DNA of 64,000 bases from Uruburuella testudinis (GCF_022870865.1 NZ_CP091508.1:992001-1056000), one strand, 5' to 3'; positions 44,988 to 52,795 are shown, numbered from the stretch's first letter. A program made the numbers and translations. Notes: generated from the sequence alone by a model not told the origin.

Positions 44988-45200
44988 ATGAATAAATATT
45001 GGGAAATGGCTTTTAACTTTGATGCTCAAGTTTGGGCTGTGTGGTTTGCCTTGGCCGGGTTTGTTATCGGATGGCTTCATCAAGGTTGGGCAGCCGGTAT
45101 CGTTTACGGCATGATTGCCCCGTTTATGCTCATCCCTATTGCATTTGTTTTTGTGCTGATGGGCGCAGTTTATGAGCTCATCCCTAAAAAGCACTCCTAA
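44988..45200 (+). CDS. Small membrane protein on the opposite strand (moron candidate)
   Basis: A 70-residue protein, MNKYWEMAFNFDAQVWAVWF then two predicted membrane helices (about residues 15-33 and 38-62: AGFVIGWLHQGWAAGIVYGM, LIPIAFVFVLMGAVYEL). It is encoded on the plus strand between the tape measure and gpE' genes, against all its neighbours. AAGGGG lies six bases before ATG 44988; the earlier ATG at 44982 touches that site. I know no family for it. Independent, opposite-strand membrane genes in late operons are often lysogen-expressed morons, for example superinfection-exclusion proteins. Confidence 0.65.
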   Translation: MNKYWEMAFNFDAQVWAVWFALAGFVIGWLHQGWAAGIVYGMIAPFMLIPIAFVFVLMGAVYELIPKKHS

Positions 45201-45430
45201 AGCCCCTTCCGATAACCCGCCTTCATCTGGCGGGTTGCTTCTTTCAGCCAGTCGTCAAACTCTTCCAACGGCAAGTCATACACATCTTGCACGCTCCAAC
45301 CAAACCACCACGCCACATCCGCGCAGGCCGCCAACAGACGGCGGGGTGATTCGGCGGGGCTTACCGTTTCAGACGGCCTATTGCTCTTGCGTGGTGCGAA
45401 AGGTTTCTTGCAGCACCTTGTAATCGGCAA
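45197..45430 (-). CDS. Tail assembly gpE' frame (frameshift product)
   Basis: The conserved segment AACADVAWWFGWSVQDVYDL followed by EEFDDWLKEATRQMKAG matches the P2 gpE' family. This frame overlaps the end of the gpE gene in the +1/-2 frame, so it is probably made as a gpE-gpE' fusion by ribosomal frameshifting rather than from its own start. A DUS is read through as Arg-Pro-Ser-Glu-Thr. Confidence 0.72.
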   Translation of the reverse strand: MPITRCCKKPFAPRKSNRPSETVSPAESPRRLLAACADVAWWFGWSVQDVYDLPLEEFDDWLKEATRQMKAGYRKGL

Positions 45431-45659
45431 TATCCAGCATATCCAGGTCTTCCGGCACCAAACCGGTCAGCCGTGCAAAAATCGCCAACTCCTGCTCCGA
45501 ATCACCGGAGAGGTGCGATACCGCGCGAATGTCGCCGACACGGGCGCGGCGCAGCGTGACTTCGGTCAACATCTGGCCGGTAGGCAGGCGCACCGGATAT
45601 TTCAAAATAACGGTCTTATTCACACCTAAGTCTTCCTGCATCTGTTTTGCATCGCTCAT
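45378..45659 (-). CDS. Phage tail assembly protein E
   Basis: A 93-residue tail assembly chaperone (KYPVRLPTGQMLTEVTLRRA, VGDIRAVSHLSGDSEQELAI, DMLDIADYKVLQETF). Placed between tail tube and tape measure, as gpE/gpG-type chaperones are. It pairs with the overlapping gpE' frame. Confidence 0.85.
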   Translation of the reverse strand: MSDAKQMQEDLGVNKTVILKYPVRLPTGQMLTEVTLRRARVGDIRAVSHLSGDSEQELAIFARLTGLVPEDLDMLDIADYKVLQETFRTTQEQ

Positions 45660-45701
45660 TTCAAATCCTTTTTTTCAAAATGCCGTGTGGGGCGGCCAAA
45701 A

Positions 45702-45733
45702 GAAAAACCCACCTTGATATGTTCCAGGTGAGT
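45702..45733 (-). terminator. Intrinsic terminator after the tail tube gene
   Basis: Minus-strand ACTCACCT-GGAACATATCA-AGGTGGGT followed by TTTTCTTT. It should reduce expression of chaperone and tape measure genes relative to sheath and tube. Confidence 0.82.
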
Positions 45734-45776
45734 TTAGGGCCGGGCCGTCTGAAAGGCTTTTAAAAGGCTTTAAAGC

Positions 45777-46292
45777 TTAAGCGCCGATGTTTTTCCGCAT
45801 CTGCGACAACACATCCTGACCGGCGACGCGCAAGGTATTGGTAAAAGCGTTGTAATAAAACAGCTCACGGCCATCGGCCACTTGGCGCACTTCATTGACT
45901 TGGAAGGTGCTAGAAAACTCTGCCTTTTCCTTCGGCTTGAAGCCGCCCAATGCGTCCTTGCCGAAGGTGCCGGTCATGGTGGTGACCATCGGCACTTCTT
46001 TTTCCAAACCGGCCGCATCGAAAGTTTGCAGATTCGAGCGAATCATTAACTGGGCAGATTTAAACGGATTACGGCTACGCGCGGCGACTTCCGGGTAAAA
46101 GCTGTTCCAGGTGACTTCCGCCTCCAAGGCCTCCATGCCGCTGGGCAGCTTGATAGTGCCGAAGAGCCCCAGGCCGGTGACTTCATCCATGGTGAACTCA
46201 ATTTCAGGCGCAGTGATTTCGGCCGCTTTGCCCAGCAGGTTGTTACCGTCGATATAGACGTTTGCGTTGTAGATTGCATTTAATTTAGGCAT
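45777..46292 (-). CDS. Major tail tube protein
   Basis: A 171-residue FII-type tube protein (IYNANVYIDGNNLLGKAAEI, EIEFTMDEVTGLGLFGTIKL, FQVNEVRQVADGRELFYYNA). It forms the inner tube of the contractile tail. It directly follows the sheath gene. Confidence 0.92.
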   Translation of the reverse strand: MPKLNAIYNANVYIDGNNLLGKAAEITAPEIEFTMDEVTGLGLFGTIKLPSGMEALEAEVTWNSFYPEVAARSRNPFKSAQLMIRSNLQTFDAAGLEKEVPMVTTMTGTFGKDALGGFKPKEKAEFSSTFQVNEVRQVADGRELFYYNAFTNTLRVAGQDVLSQMRKNIGA

Positions 46293-46302
46293 TTACGGCT
46301 CC

Positions 46303-47694
46303 TTAGTTACCGCTGACCAAATTGGCCAAATATTTACGGGTCATCACCGACTTATTGCTGATGCGTTCGGCAGGCAGCTTCGGCGTGTATTCATACACAA
46401 TCGGCACTTGGCCTTTACTGAATGCGTCTGCCAAATCGTAGTCGTAATCCAAATCCAGCGAGAAGCCGACAATGCTTGGCAGCGTAGACAAATAGGTGCG
46501 GACAGTTTCCAGCAGGCTGTCGAGCAAGGCATCATCAATCGGGCGGTCGATGTACTGCAGCTCGGCGCGACGGATGGATTCGTCAATCAAATCGCCGGTG
46601 CGTTGTGCTACTTCAAAATTCTTGATGTGCGAAACGGTCGGGAAACACGCCAAGCGGTTGCCCCACAGCCGATAGCCCGTGCCGTATGAATTAAATACAG
46701 TGGTAATGCCTTTTTCGTTCAGGCGGTTGGTTTCACTTTGCGGGTCGTCGGCGCGGGCAGTCAGGCCGATATCAAGGCCGGTCACGTCCCGCAATTCGCG
46801 GTTTGACTTGCTGAACCAATAACCTTGTTCCACATCGGTTTTCATGCGCAAGCCGGCGGCGTGGGTGGCCAACGATTCCACACCGAGCGTACCGATAACG
46901 TGCGGAAAAAACAGCTCGACACGGTCGCTTGATGTCTGAAAATTAATCGTACCCAATGCGCCACGGCCTTCCAACGCCTTACTCAACGTTGTTGCTTTCG
47001 GCGCGTTGATGTACGCAATGGCTTTCAGCTTATCGGCCAAGGTAATCGCAGCGGCCGCCACTTTAGCCGTTTTATCGTATTCCGGCACAATCACGATCTT
47101 GGCATCCGCACCGTAGCGGTTGTAGCCTTCGGTCAGCAATTCCAAGCCGGTACGTTTGCCGGTGGCCGCCACATAGCCGCCGATGATGTCTTCTTCGGTG
47201 ACTTTGGTCGGGTCGGTGTAGGTGTAGCTGATTTTCGGTTCGGTTGGTTTGGCTTTAAACGTGATTTCGCCGCTCACCGTGTCGATGGTATAGTTTTCGC
47301 CTTCCGCCAGCGGTGAATCGCCGTCTGAAACGGTGTAGCCTGCCTGCAATGCAGGATGTTTGGTCTTAGCCGACAAGGTATCGGCATCAACCGTCAATAC
47401 CTCATCGCTGACTTGCGATTTGTGTTTGGCCGGGTCGCAGACGTTGACCACATACGCTACACCGGAAGCATAGCGTGTCCAAATATTGGCGGCATCCGGC
47501 AGAGTAAACCCGGCATTCGTCAACGCGCCAAATTGGGAAAAATCTTTAATCGTCGAGCAAACGGTTAATTCATTGACCGCACCGATAGGCGCGGTGCCGA
47601 CCATCGCAGTAATTGCGCCGTCAACGGTATAGACGGCATTGCTGCCGCCGTCGACACGCTGGGTTTCCGTGCCGTGGTGAAATGCTGCTGCCAT
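46303..47694 (-). CDS. Tail sheath protein
   Basis: A 463-residue contractile sheath subunit (FHHGTETQRVDGGSNAVYTV, VGTAPIGAVNELTVC, RADDPQSETNRLNEKGITTV, YGTGYRLWGNRLACF, and the C-terminal ERISNKSVMTRKYLANLVSG). The start overlaps the gp37 stop as TAATG. Together with the tube it shows this is a myovirus-type Mu relative. Confidence 0.93.
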   Translation of the reverse strand: MAAAFHHGTETQRVDGGSNAVYTVDGAITAMVGTAPIGAVNELTVCSTIKDFSQFGALTNAGFTLPDAANIWTRYASGVAYVVNVCDPAKHKSQVSDEVLTVDADTLSAKTKHPALQAGYTVSDGDSPLAEGENYTIDTVSGEITFKAKPTEPKISYTYTDPTKVTEEDIIGGYVAATGKRTGLELLTEGYNRYGADAKIVIVPEYDKTAKVAAAAITLADKLKAIAYINAPKATTLSKALEGRGALGTINFQTSSDRVELFFPHVIGTLGVESLATHAAGLRMKTDVEQGYWFSKSNRELRDVTGLDIGLTARADDPQSETNRLNEKGITTVFNSYGTGYRLWGNRLACFPTVSHIKNFEVAQRTGDLIDESIRRAELQYIDRPIDDALLDSLLETVRTYLSTLPSIVGFSLDLDYDYDLADAFSKGQVPIVYEYTPKLPAERISNKSVMTRKYLANLVSGN

Positions 47695-48197
47695 TATGGG
47701 GTCTCCTTCAGTTTTAAATCGGTTGCGTGCGGTTCGGCACTTTCGCGCGGCCGCGTTCGGGTAAATAATGGGTTGGTTTTAGGCTGATAAACTTGCACTT
47801 GCTGCGTTTCAGTCTGCACCGTCAATTCGTACTGCCATGCGCCTGCGTCTTCGTTTAAAAAGCGCTCAGCCAACAAATGGCAGGGCAGGCAGTTGGGCGG
47901 CCGGAAGCCGACAATCGCCAGGCGCGTTTCGTCCAAAATCGCCAGCGTGCCTTCATCGCCGTGCAGATTGCTGCCGACAATGGTCAGCACCAACGTTATG
48001 TCACGCTGCTGGGCAATGCTGCCCAAATGCTCCAATGCCGTGAATTTGCTGCCGCCGTAGCCGACCAAAATCGCACCGACAGGGTGGATAAACTGGTATT
48101 CAGACGGCCGCTCAGGAAATGCCTCCACAACCACCCACGGGATAGCAGCCTGTAAATGCTCGACTACCGCATCAATGACCGGACGTGTCGCACTCAT
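47694..48197 (-). CDS. Mu gp37-like protein
   Basis: A 167-residue protein of the Gp37 family: FPERPSEYQFIHPVGAILVG, QQRDITLVLTIVGSNLHGDE, ILDETRLAIVGFRPP. It lies between gp36 and the sheath, as in Mu, and probably has a neck or tail-completion role. Confidence 0.82.
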   Translation of the reverse strand: MSATRPVIDAVVEHLQAAIPWVVVEAFPERPSEYQFIHPVGAILVGYGGSKFTALEHLGSIAQQRDITLVLTIVGSNLHGDEGTLAILDETRLAIVGFRPPNCLPCHLLAERFLNEDAGAWQYELTVQTETQQVQVYQPKTNPLFTRTRPRESAEPHATDLKLKETP

Positions 48198-48198
48198 A

Positions 48199-48624
48199 TC
48201 AATATCCCGTCATATCAATGCGCGAGCCGCCGCGCGTGTGATACGCCCCCTGTTCCGGCTGCGCCTGTTTGTCCAAAGTATCAACGCCGATATGGATTTT
48301 GCCGTCGCGGATGGATTCCAAGGTCTTCAAAGTCGCGTTGTAGGTCGTTTCCAGCGGCTTCGGAAAATCTGCCCGATTAATGCGGCGCGCGTGCAGGAAA
48401 TGACGGGCGATGTTGATGCACAACGGCGGCAACACCGTCGGCACAGCCTTCAGCGGCAGCGGGTAGCGGCCGCGCAAGTAGCCGTCGACCAAGTCGCAGG
48501 CATAGCGGATGGCTTCGTCAACCACCGCCATATCCGGCTCGGTCGCACGCGGCTCATCGTTGGTCAATTGCACCAATTCCGGCTTACTCATGGCCTTGAG
48601 CATATTCTCGGCGTTGATGTACAT
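48199..48624 (-). CDS. Mu gp36-like protein (DUF1320)
   Basis: A 141-residue protein of the DUF1320 family: YINAENMLKAMSKPELVQLT, DEAIRYACDLVDGYLRGRYP, LCINIARHFLHARR. This family takes part in head-tail joining in Mu-like phages. The start overlaps the stop of the preceding small gene. Confidence 0.85.
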   Translation of the reverse strand: MYINAENMLKAMSKPELVQLTNDEPRATEPDMAVVDEAIRYACDLVDGYLRGRYPLPLKAVPTVLPPLCINIARHFLHARRINRADFPKPLETTYNATLKTLESIRDGKIHIGVDTLDKQAQPEQGAYHTRGGSRIDMTGY

Positions 48625-48872
48625 TACGCGTCCGCCTTGGTTTTGCGTTGCGTTTTGGTTTTGGTTTCAGGCTCGGTTTCAGACGGCGTTTTCTCGTCTT
48701 CCTGCTGCGCGTCCAATTCTTCACCGGTGGTCAATGTCGGGGTTACATGTGCGGCCACCAGCTCGTATTGCGCCTGCTCCAGCTCAACTGCTTCGCCGAT
48801 TTTGACACGAAAATCTTTGCCTGCACCGTCTTGCAAAATCAACGGCGTGTTTGCGATATAAACCTTAGCCAT
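48624..48872 (-). CDS. Small head-region protein (Mu gp35-like position)
   Basis: An 82-residue protein: MAKVYIANTPLILQDGAGKD, FRVKIGEAVELEQAQYELVA, then a highly charged tail rich in Glu, Lys, Thr and Gln. The globular part looks like a small beta domain. Position between the head decoration protein and gp36 corresponds to Mu gp35. No function can be assigned from sequence. Confidence 0.6.
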   Translation of the reverse strand: MAKVYIANTPLILQDGAGKDFRVKIGEAVELEQAQYELVAAHVTPTLTTGEELDAQQEDEKTPSETEPETKTKTQRKTKADA

Positions 48873-48874
48873 GA

Positions 48875-49207
48875 TTAACCTTTCAACAATACCCGGATGG
48901 TTTCGCCCGCACCGGCCGCTGCCGTCAGGGCAGTACCGGCAATCTTGGCCGCACCGGTAACCGCGCAGCCTTGTGCATCAGCACCGACTTCCACACCGGC
49001 CGCAATTTCACCACCGGCTTCCACCACCGCAATACCGACCACGTCAACCGCTGCCGTATCGCCGTTGGCTACGTCATAGGGCGCCACGCCCAACACAGCT
49101 TCACCGGCCTTGGCCTGTGCGCCTGCAAAATTGACAAAGCGGTCTTTCACAATCTCGCCTGTCGCTGTAATGGTGGTGACCAGCACCACTTGTTTGGTTT
49201 GAGCCAT
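48875..49207 (-). CDS. Head decoration protein (DUF2190-like)
   Basis: A 110-residue protein with short Gly/Ala/Val repeats (VLVTTITATGEIVKDRFVNF, GEAVLGVAPYDVANGDTAAV, GEIAAGVEVGADAQGCAVTG). The repeated turn-rich beta pattern fits DUF2190 capsid cement proteins that stabilise the expanded head. It follows the major head gene. Confidence 0.72.
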   Translation of the reverse strand: MAQTKQVVLVTTITATGEIVKDRFVNFAGAQAKAGEAVLGVAPYDVANGDTAAVDVVGIAVVEAGGEIAAGVEVGADAQGCAVTGAAKIAGTALTAAAGAGETIRVLLKG

Positions 49208-49219
49208 ATTTTTTCTCCT

Positions 49220-49246
49220 AGGCCGTCTGAACGTTTCAGACGGCCT
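49220..49246. terminator. Inverted-DUS hairpin between head and decoration genes
   Basis: AGGCCGTCTGAA and TTCAGACGGCCT around CG, 8 bp past the major head protein stop. It shows that host uptake sequences have been built into prophage control signals. Confidence 0.78.
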
Positions 49247-49253
49247 TCAATCG

Positions 49254-50189
49254 TTAACCCACTGCGTTTTCAAACAAGAAACCGCACGCGCTGCCTACCA
49301 CCGCTGCTTTGCGGATGTCGGTGTAGCGGGCATATTCCACTTTGCCGCCCACCTCTTCATAGCGGTCGACCAGCGGCATACCGCGACGGCGGAAGGTGTA
49401 GCCGAATGCCGGTTCGCCCTCGTCGTTGCCGTCTGAAACTAAATGCGGACGCACGATCAGGCTGGCAAACTTGCCCCATACGTCTTTGGTGGCTTTAGTC
49501 GGCGCCGGAGTCGATACCGCTTGGCCGACGATGATGTCGTCCAATTCGAGCAGGTTTTTCAACTGCTCAACGGTCAACAGGGTTTTGCGCTCGTTCGCCC
49601 CCAATGCGCTAATCAGCTCAGGATGGCGTTTCAGCGCCGACAATACGCCGGCACCGACCACCAACACGCTCGGGCGCACGCCGCAGGCTGCACGCACGGT
49701 TTCGCGGGCGGTTTCGATGTCCGTCAACGGATTGGAGTCGTCCGCCGACCATTGCTTGGTTGCGGTCAAATCCTTAGAGTGGCCGGATTGATAAGCCGAT
49801 TTCGCTTGCAGCAAGGCGGCCGTTTCGATTTCTTGGCGTAATTGCACGCCTTTGGTTGCGCGGCGGGTTGCCTTGGCTTGTTCGTCAAACTGAGATTCCG
49901 CTTTTTCCCGGTAATCCACACCGGCAGCCAAGTCGTGTTCTTCCAACACCACCGGCAAATAATTCGGTGCATCTAAAGTAATCACATTAGAAGCAGCACC
50001 GACGGCGCGTTTGGTGTCGTATTCGACAAACGAGCCCTTACCGAATACCGGCACTTGCACGCCTTCGGTTTCGGTAAATACCTGCGGGAAAATCTTTTCA
50101 GCGATAAATTCGGCGTTTTTGTAACCCACCGCCAGATTGGTTAACACGGGGTCGATTTGACCGCGCAATTTACGCAAATGAGCGCTCAT
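49254..50189 (-). CDS. Major head protein
   Basis: A 311-residue major capsid protein of the Mu/HK97-like class (IDPVLTNLAVGYKNAEFIAE, KIFPQVFTETEGVQVPVFGK, VDYREKAESQFDEQAKATRR, RPSVLVVGAGVLSALKRHPE). It is preceded by GGAAGAACC before the ATG and a hairpin after the protease gene, so it can be expressed strongly on its own. Confidence 0.9.
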   Translation of the reverse strand: MSAHLRKLRGQIDPVLTNLAVGYKNAEFIAEKIFPQVFTETEGVQVPVFGKGSFVEYDTKRAVGAASNVITLDAPNYLPVVLEEHDLAAGVDYREKAESQFDEQAKATRRATKGVQLRQEIETAALLQAKSAYQSGHSKDLTATKQWSADDSNPLTDIETARETVRAACGVRPSVLVVGAGVLSALKRHPELISALGANERKTLLTVEQLKNLLELDDIIVGQAVSTPAPTKATKDVWGKFASLIVRPHLVSDGNDEGEPAFGYTFRRRGMPLVDRYEEVGGKVEYARYTDIRKAAVVGSACGFLFENAVG

Positions 50190-50203
50190 GGTTCTTCCTT
50201 TTT

Positions 50204-50227
50204 AAATGCGACGCCAGCGTCGCTTTT
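50204..50227 (-). terminator. Hairpin between protease/scaffold and major head genes
   Basis: AAATGCGACGC-CA-GCGTCGCTTTT. Its outer part matches the two perfect palindromes of the early region (56520 and 59202), but the centre differs. Confidence 0.6.
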
Positions 50228-50231
50228 GGAT

Positions 50232-50729
50232 TTAGGCGGCGGTGCGGCGCGCCGCTTCTTCATAGGTGATGCCTGCTTTCGCTGCCAAGGCCACCGCACG
50301 TTCGTGATGGCTCAGCGCATCAGGATTGGCCGCTTCGGCAAAATCGGCAGACAGGCCGCCGGTGGCCGCCGGTGCAGCACCTTTGGCATGGTGGCCGCTT
50401 GCCAATACTTCTGGTAAGCCGCGCAAAAATTGGCGCAACGCTTCGCCGATGGTGGTTTTATTGCTGCCTTCGCCAAAATCCACGCTGGTTTGCTCGGGGT
50501 AATCGGCAAAATCCAACACCTGAATCATCAGCGCTTTGTCAGCCGGTTTCAGACGGCCATTTTTCACCAGGCCTTCGGCAAAATCAGCGTTGGCGTTGTG
50601 CGCCGCATCGCGCAGGTCTTGCTCCTGCTCGTCTTGCAGCTTTTTCAGCTCCGCTTCCGCAGCGGCTGCTTTCTTCTCAGCAGCTTCGCGGGCGGCTTTT
50701 TCGGCTGCCAGTTGTTCTTCGGGCGACAT
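50232..50729 (-). CDS. Nested scaffold protein (Mu gpZ-like)
   Basis: An internal ATG at 50729 (MSPEEQLAAEKAAREAAEKK) is preceded by AAGGAGACCCCT, a near-ideal ribosome site inside the protease gene, in the same frame. It would give a 165-residue scaffold made of the coiled coil and tail only, as for Mu gpZ. The site is too strong to be chance, but expression is inferred. Confidence 0.65.
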   Translation of the reverse strand: MSPEEQLAAEKAAREAAEKKAAAAEAELKKLQDEQEQDLRDAAHNANADFAEGLVKNGRLKPADKALMIQVLDFADYPEQTSVDFGEGSNKTTIGEALRQFLRGLPEVLASGHHAKGAAPAATGGLSADFAEAANPDALSHHERAVALAAKAGITYEEAARRTAA

Positions 50730-51368
50730 AGGGGTCTCCTTGTTTTCATGGGTTTGAGGTTCGGTTGGGGTTGCAGGGTCGGCAAAAGCCGGGGTGTGTG
50801 ATGTATCGGCAGATTTCACTGCCCATTCCAAATTTTCAATCTGCCAGCTCGGTACAGCTTTATCCGCTTCATCAATGCCGAATTTTTCAATCAAAAATTC
50901 ACGCAGGCGGACAAATAAACTGGCGGTATAACCGTGCGCGGCTTCTGAAAATTCCACATACACATCGTCTTCCGCGAAATTGATGGCAGACAAGCCTTTC
51001 ACCGCAGGCGGTTGTGCGCCGAGAAAACCGACATGGCGCAGATACCAAGAGCCGGGCTTCGGGTTGCTCGGGCTGTCGGGCGGGTAGAAGCTGGCCGACA
51101 CTTTTTTATAGCGACCAGCCTTCACCAAATCGACAAAATCATCATCCATTTGCGAGAAATCGGCCGACAACACACCATTGTCAGCACGGAGTGAGCGCAC
51201 CCAGCCAAAAGCAGGGGCATTGTCGGTAGGGTGGCCAATCACAATCGGCGCTTCATGCGAGGCAGTGTTATAAGCAGCAGCCGCTTGCGCCACATCATCC
51301 GCGGTGATGGAAACCAAACGGCCATGATGGTCGCGGCGCGTGCCTGCTTTGAAAATCTGAAACGGCAT
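50232..51368 (-). CDS. Head maturation protease with C-terminal scaffold (Mu gpI-like)
   Basis: A 378-residue protein. The first 200 residues are protease-like (FQIFKAGTRRDHHGRLVSIT, PIVIGHPTDNAPAFGWVRSL, SASFYPPDSPSNPKPGSWYL). Residues 214-260 form a coiled coil rich in Ala, Glu and Lys, and the rest is the scaffold. In Mu, gene I encodes the protease-scaffold and the nested gene Z the free scaffold. The start ATG directly follows a hairpin and T-run. No head-morphogenesis gene precedes it. Confidence 0.85.
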   Translation of the reverse strand: MPFQIFKAGTRRDHHGRLVSITADDVAQAAAAYNTASHEAPIVIGHPTDNAPAFGWVRSLRADNGVLSADFSQMDDDFVDLVKAGRYKKVSASFYPPDSPSNPKPGSWYLRHVGFLGAQPPAVKGLSAINFAEDDVYVEFSEAAHGYTASLFVRLREFLIEKFGIDEADKAVPSWQIENLEWAVKSADTSHTPAFADPATPTEPQTHENKETPMSPEEQLAAEKAAREAAEKKAAAAEAELKKLQDEQEQDLRDAAHNANADFAEGLVKNGRLKPADKALMIQVLDFADYPEQTSVDFGEGSNKTTIGEALRQFLRGLPEVLASGHHAKGAAPAATGGLSADFAEAANPDALSHHERAVALAAKAGITYEEAARRTAA

Positions 51369-51398
51369 AAAAAAAGCCTCATCAATCGTTGATGAAGC
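51369..51398 (-). terminator. Hairpin with U-run abutting the protease start codon
   Basis: Minus strand GCTTCATCA-ACGAT-TGATGAGGC followed by seven T and then ATG. It has the same design as the one before gpW. A DUS copy lies 20 bp upstream. Confidence 0.72.
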
Positions 51399-51522
51399 CA
51401 GTTTGCCTTGAGGCCGTCTGAAAGTCTTTTAAAACACTTTAATAAATTTGCCCTAAAATCGCGTTTTAAGCTGCTTTGAGTGTTGGGGTAGGCAAACCCC
51501 CGACCGCGCCGCAAAACGCCGT

Positions 51523-51552
51523 AAAAAAGCGGTCAGGACAAAACCTGACCGC
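51523..51552 (-). terminator. Strong terminator after mor
   Basis: Minus strand GCGGTCAGG-TTTTGT-CCTGACCGC followed by six T, 18 bp after the mor stop. It ends the middle operon, so the late genes need a promoter within 51369-51522. Confidence 0.88.
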
Positions 51553-51569
51553 ATTCCCAAACCTGCCGC

Positions 51570-51914
51570 TCAACCGGCAAACAAATCCTGCTGGTTTTTC
51601 GCCCGCGCAATCGCCATGGCCTCGCGCACAATCGTATAAATCTGCTGCATACTCAAATCATATTCCTGCGCCAGCGCCGCATGGTTGCGGCCGTCAAACT
51701 TTTGCCAAATTTCCGCATCGCGCGCCGAGAGTATACCCGCCTGATTCTTGGGGATATACAAAAGCTGGCCGCCCCAATGCTTGCTGATATGCTGCGACAC
51801 CTGCTTGGCCGCCACCTTGGCGGTTTGCCGGTCAACAGTTGATACCGACACCAAACACGCCACCAGCTGCTCTTCCAAATCCACGATTAATTCCGCCGCC
51901 CGATTGTCTGCCAT
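51570..51914 (-). CDS. mor: Mor-family middle operon regulator
   Basis: A 114-residue Mor/C-type activator: an N-terminal dimer part (AAELIVDLEEQLVACL), GGQLLYIPKNQAGILSARDA, and a C-terminal helix-turn-helix (HAALAQEYDLSMQQIYTIVREA). Mor binds as a dimer and recruits RNA polymerase to the phage middle promoter. It follows gemA, as in Mu. Confidence 0.88.
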   Translation of the reverse strand: MADNRAAELIVDLEEQLVACLVSVSTVDRQTAKVAAKQVSQHISKHWGGQLLYIPKNQAGILSARDAEIWQKFDGRNHAALAQEYDLSMQQIYTIVREAMAIARAKNQQDLFAG

Positions 51915-51948
51915 GATATTGCTCCTTCAAACTAAGCCGTTGTTTACC

Positions 51949-52398
51949 CTAAAGGCGCACCCGATTGCGCCATTTTTTCAAGTGTTCAATAATTTTCGAT
52001 GCATTGTCAATCCCCAGCCAGCCCTGATAAGCAATTCCCGTGTGCCGCTGCACAAATTTCGCCAGTGCGCGCTCACTCGGGTCGCGTACCGCCCCCAGCC
52101 GGTGCAACTCCAGCCACAGGCTGCGTATCATTGCCACCTGCGCATTGTTGTCATGCACCGGAATATCCGCTTGACCACCCGCCGCCTGCGCCTTGGTGGT
52201 AACCACAAAGCCGCGCGCTTTGAGCCGGCGCAGCACTGTTTCCAACTCATCCACGCTTAATTTGGTGCTGCTGGTCTTGCCGCATGAAGCATTGGCCAGC
52301 AGGGCGCGGTAGTCACCGTCGGCCAACATCAATTGGCCTTTGGCCACATGGATTAATTTAATCAAACGGCGTTTCTTTGCTGCCCGTGTTTCTTTCAT
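51949..52398 (-). CDS. gemA: GemA-like regulatory protein (Mu gp16 family)
   Basis: A 149-residue protein of the GemA/gp16 family (RRLIKLIHVAKGQLMLADGD, YRALLANASCGKTSSTKLSV, DELETVLRRLKARGFVV). In Mu it modulates host gene expression and gyrase. It lies between HU and mor. An inverted DUS hairpin separates it from HU. Confidence 0.85.
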   Translation of the reverse strand: MKETRAAKKRRLIKLIHVAKGQLMLADGDYRALLANASCGKTSSTKLSVDELETVLRRLKARGFVVTTKAQAAGGQADIPVHDNNAQVAMIRSLWLELHRLGAVRDPSERALAKFVQRHTGIAYQGWLGIDNASKIIEHLKKWRNRVRL

Positions 52399-52415
52399 TT
52401 TGTGCTCCGAGTAAA

Positions 52416-52439
52416 AAGGCCGTCTGAATCAGACGGCCT
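52416..52439. terminator. Inverted-DUS hairpin between HU and gemA
   Basis: AAAGGCCGTCTGA-ATCAGACGGCCT with almost no loop, directly upstream of gemA. Confidence 0.72.
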
Positions 52440-52449
52440 CTGTGGGTGA

Positions 52450-52725
52450 TTAGCCGTTGACGGCGGTTTTCAGGTTGGCGCCGGGCTTGAATTTCGGCGC
52501 TTTGTGCGCCGCAATCGTCAGTGGCTCGCCGGTCTGCGGGTTGCGGCCTTGCCGCTCCGGTTTGTCGGCCACTGAAAAGGTGCCGAAGCCCTGCAACACC
52601 ACATCACCGCCTGCGGCCAGCGCATCGGTTACCGCCGCTTCAAAGCCTTTCAGCACACGCTCGACGGTGGATTTGCTCTCACCGCTTTGTGTGGCGACAG
52701 ACTGGATTAATTCTGCTTTATTCAT
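52450..52725 (-). CDS. HU-family DNA-binding protein (phage-encoded)
   Basis: A 91-residue HU protein: MNKAELIQSVATQSGESKST, then VLQGFGTFSVADKPERQGRN and TGEPLTIAAHKAPKFKPGANLK. The DNA-grasping arm with Pro is intact. HU assists Mu transpososome assembly, which may explain why the phage carries its own copy. ATG 52725 is the family start; the longer upstream frame is spurious. Confidence 0.92.
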   Translation of the reverse strand: MNKAELIQSVATQSGESKSTVERVLKGFEAAVTDALAAGGDVVLQGFGTFSVADKPERQGRNPQTGEPLTIAAHKAPKFKPGANLKTAVNG

Positions 52726-52795
52726 GGTCTTACTCCTGATTTCAAAGCGGCAAACCGTGCCGCGCGGGTTAATTTTGCACACCAAATAATTATTG

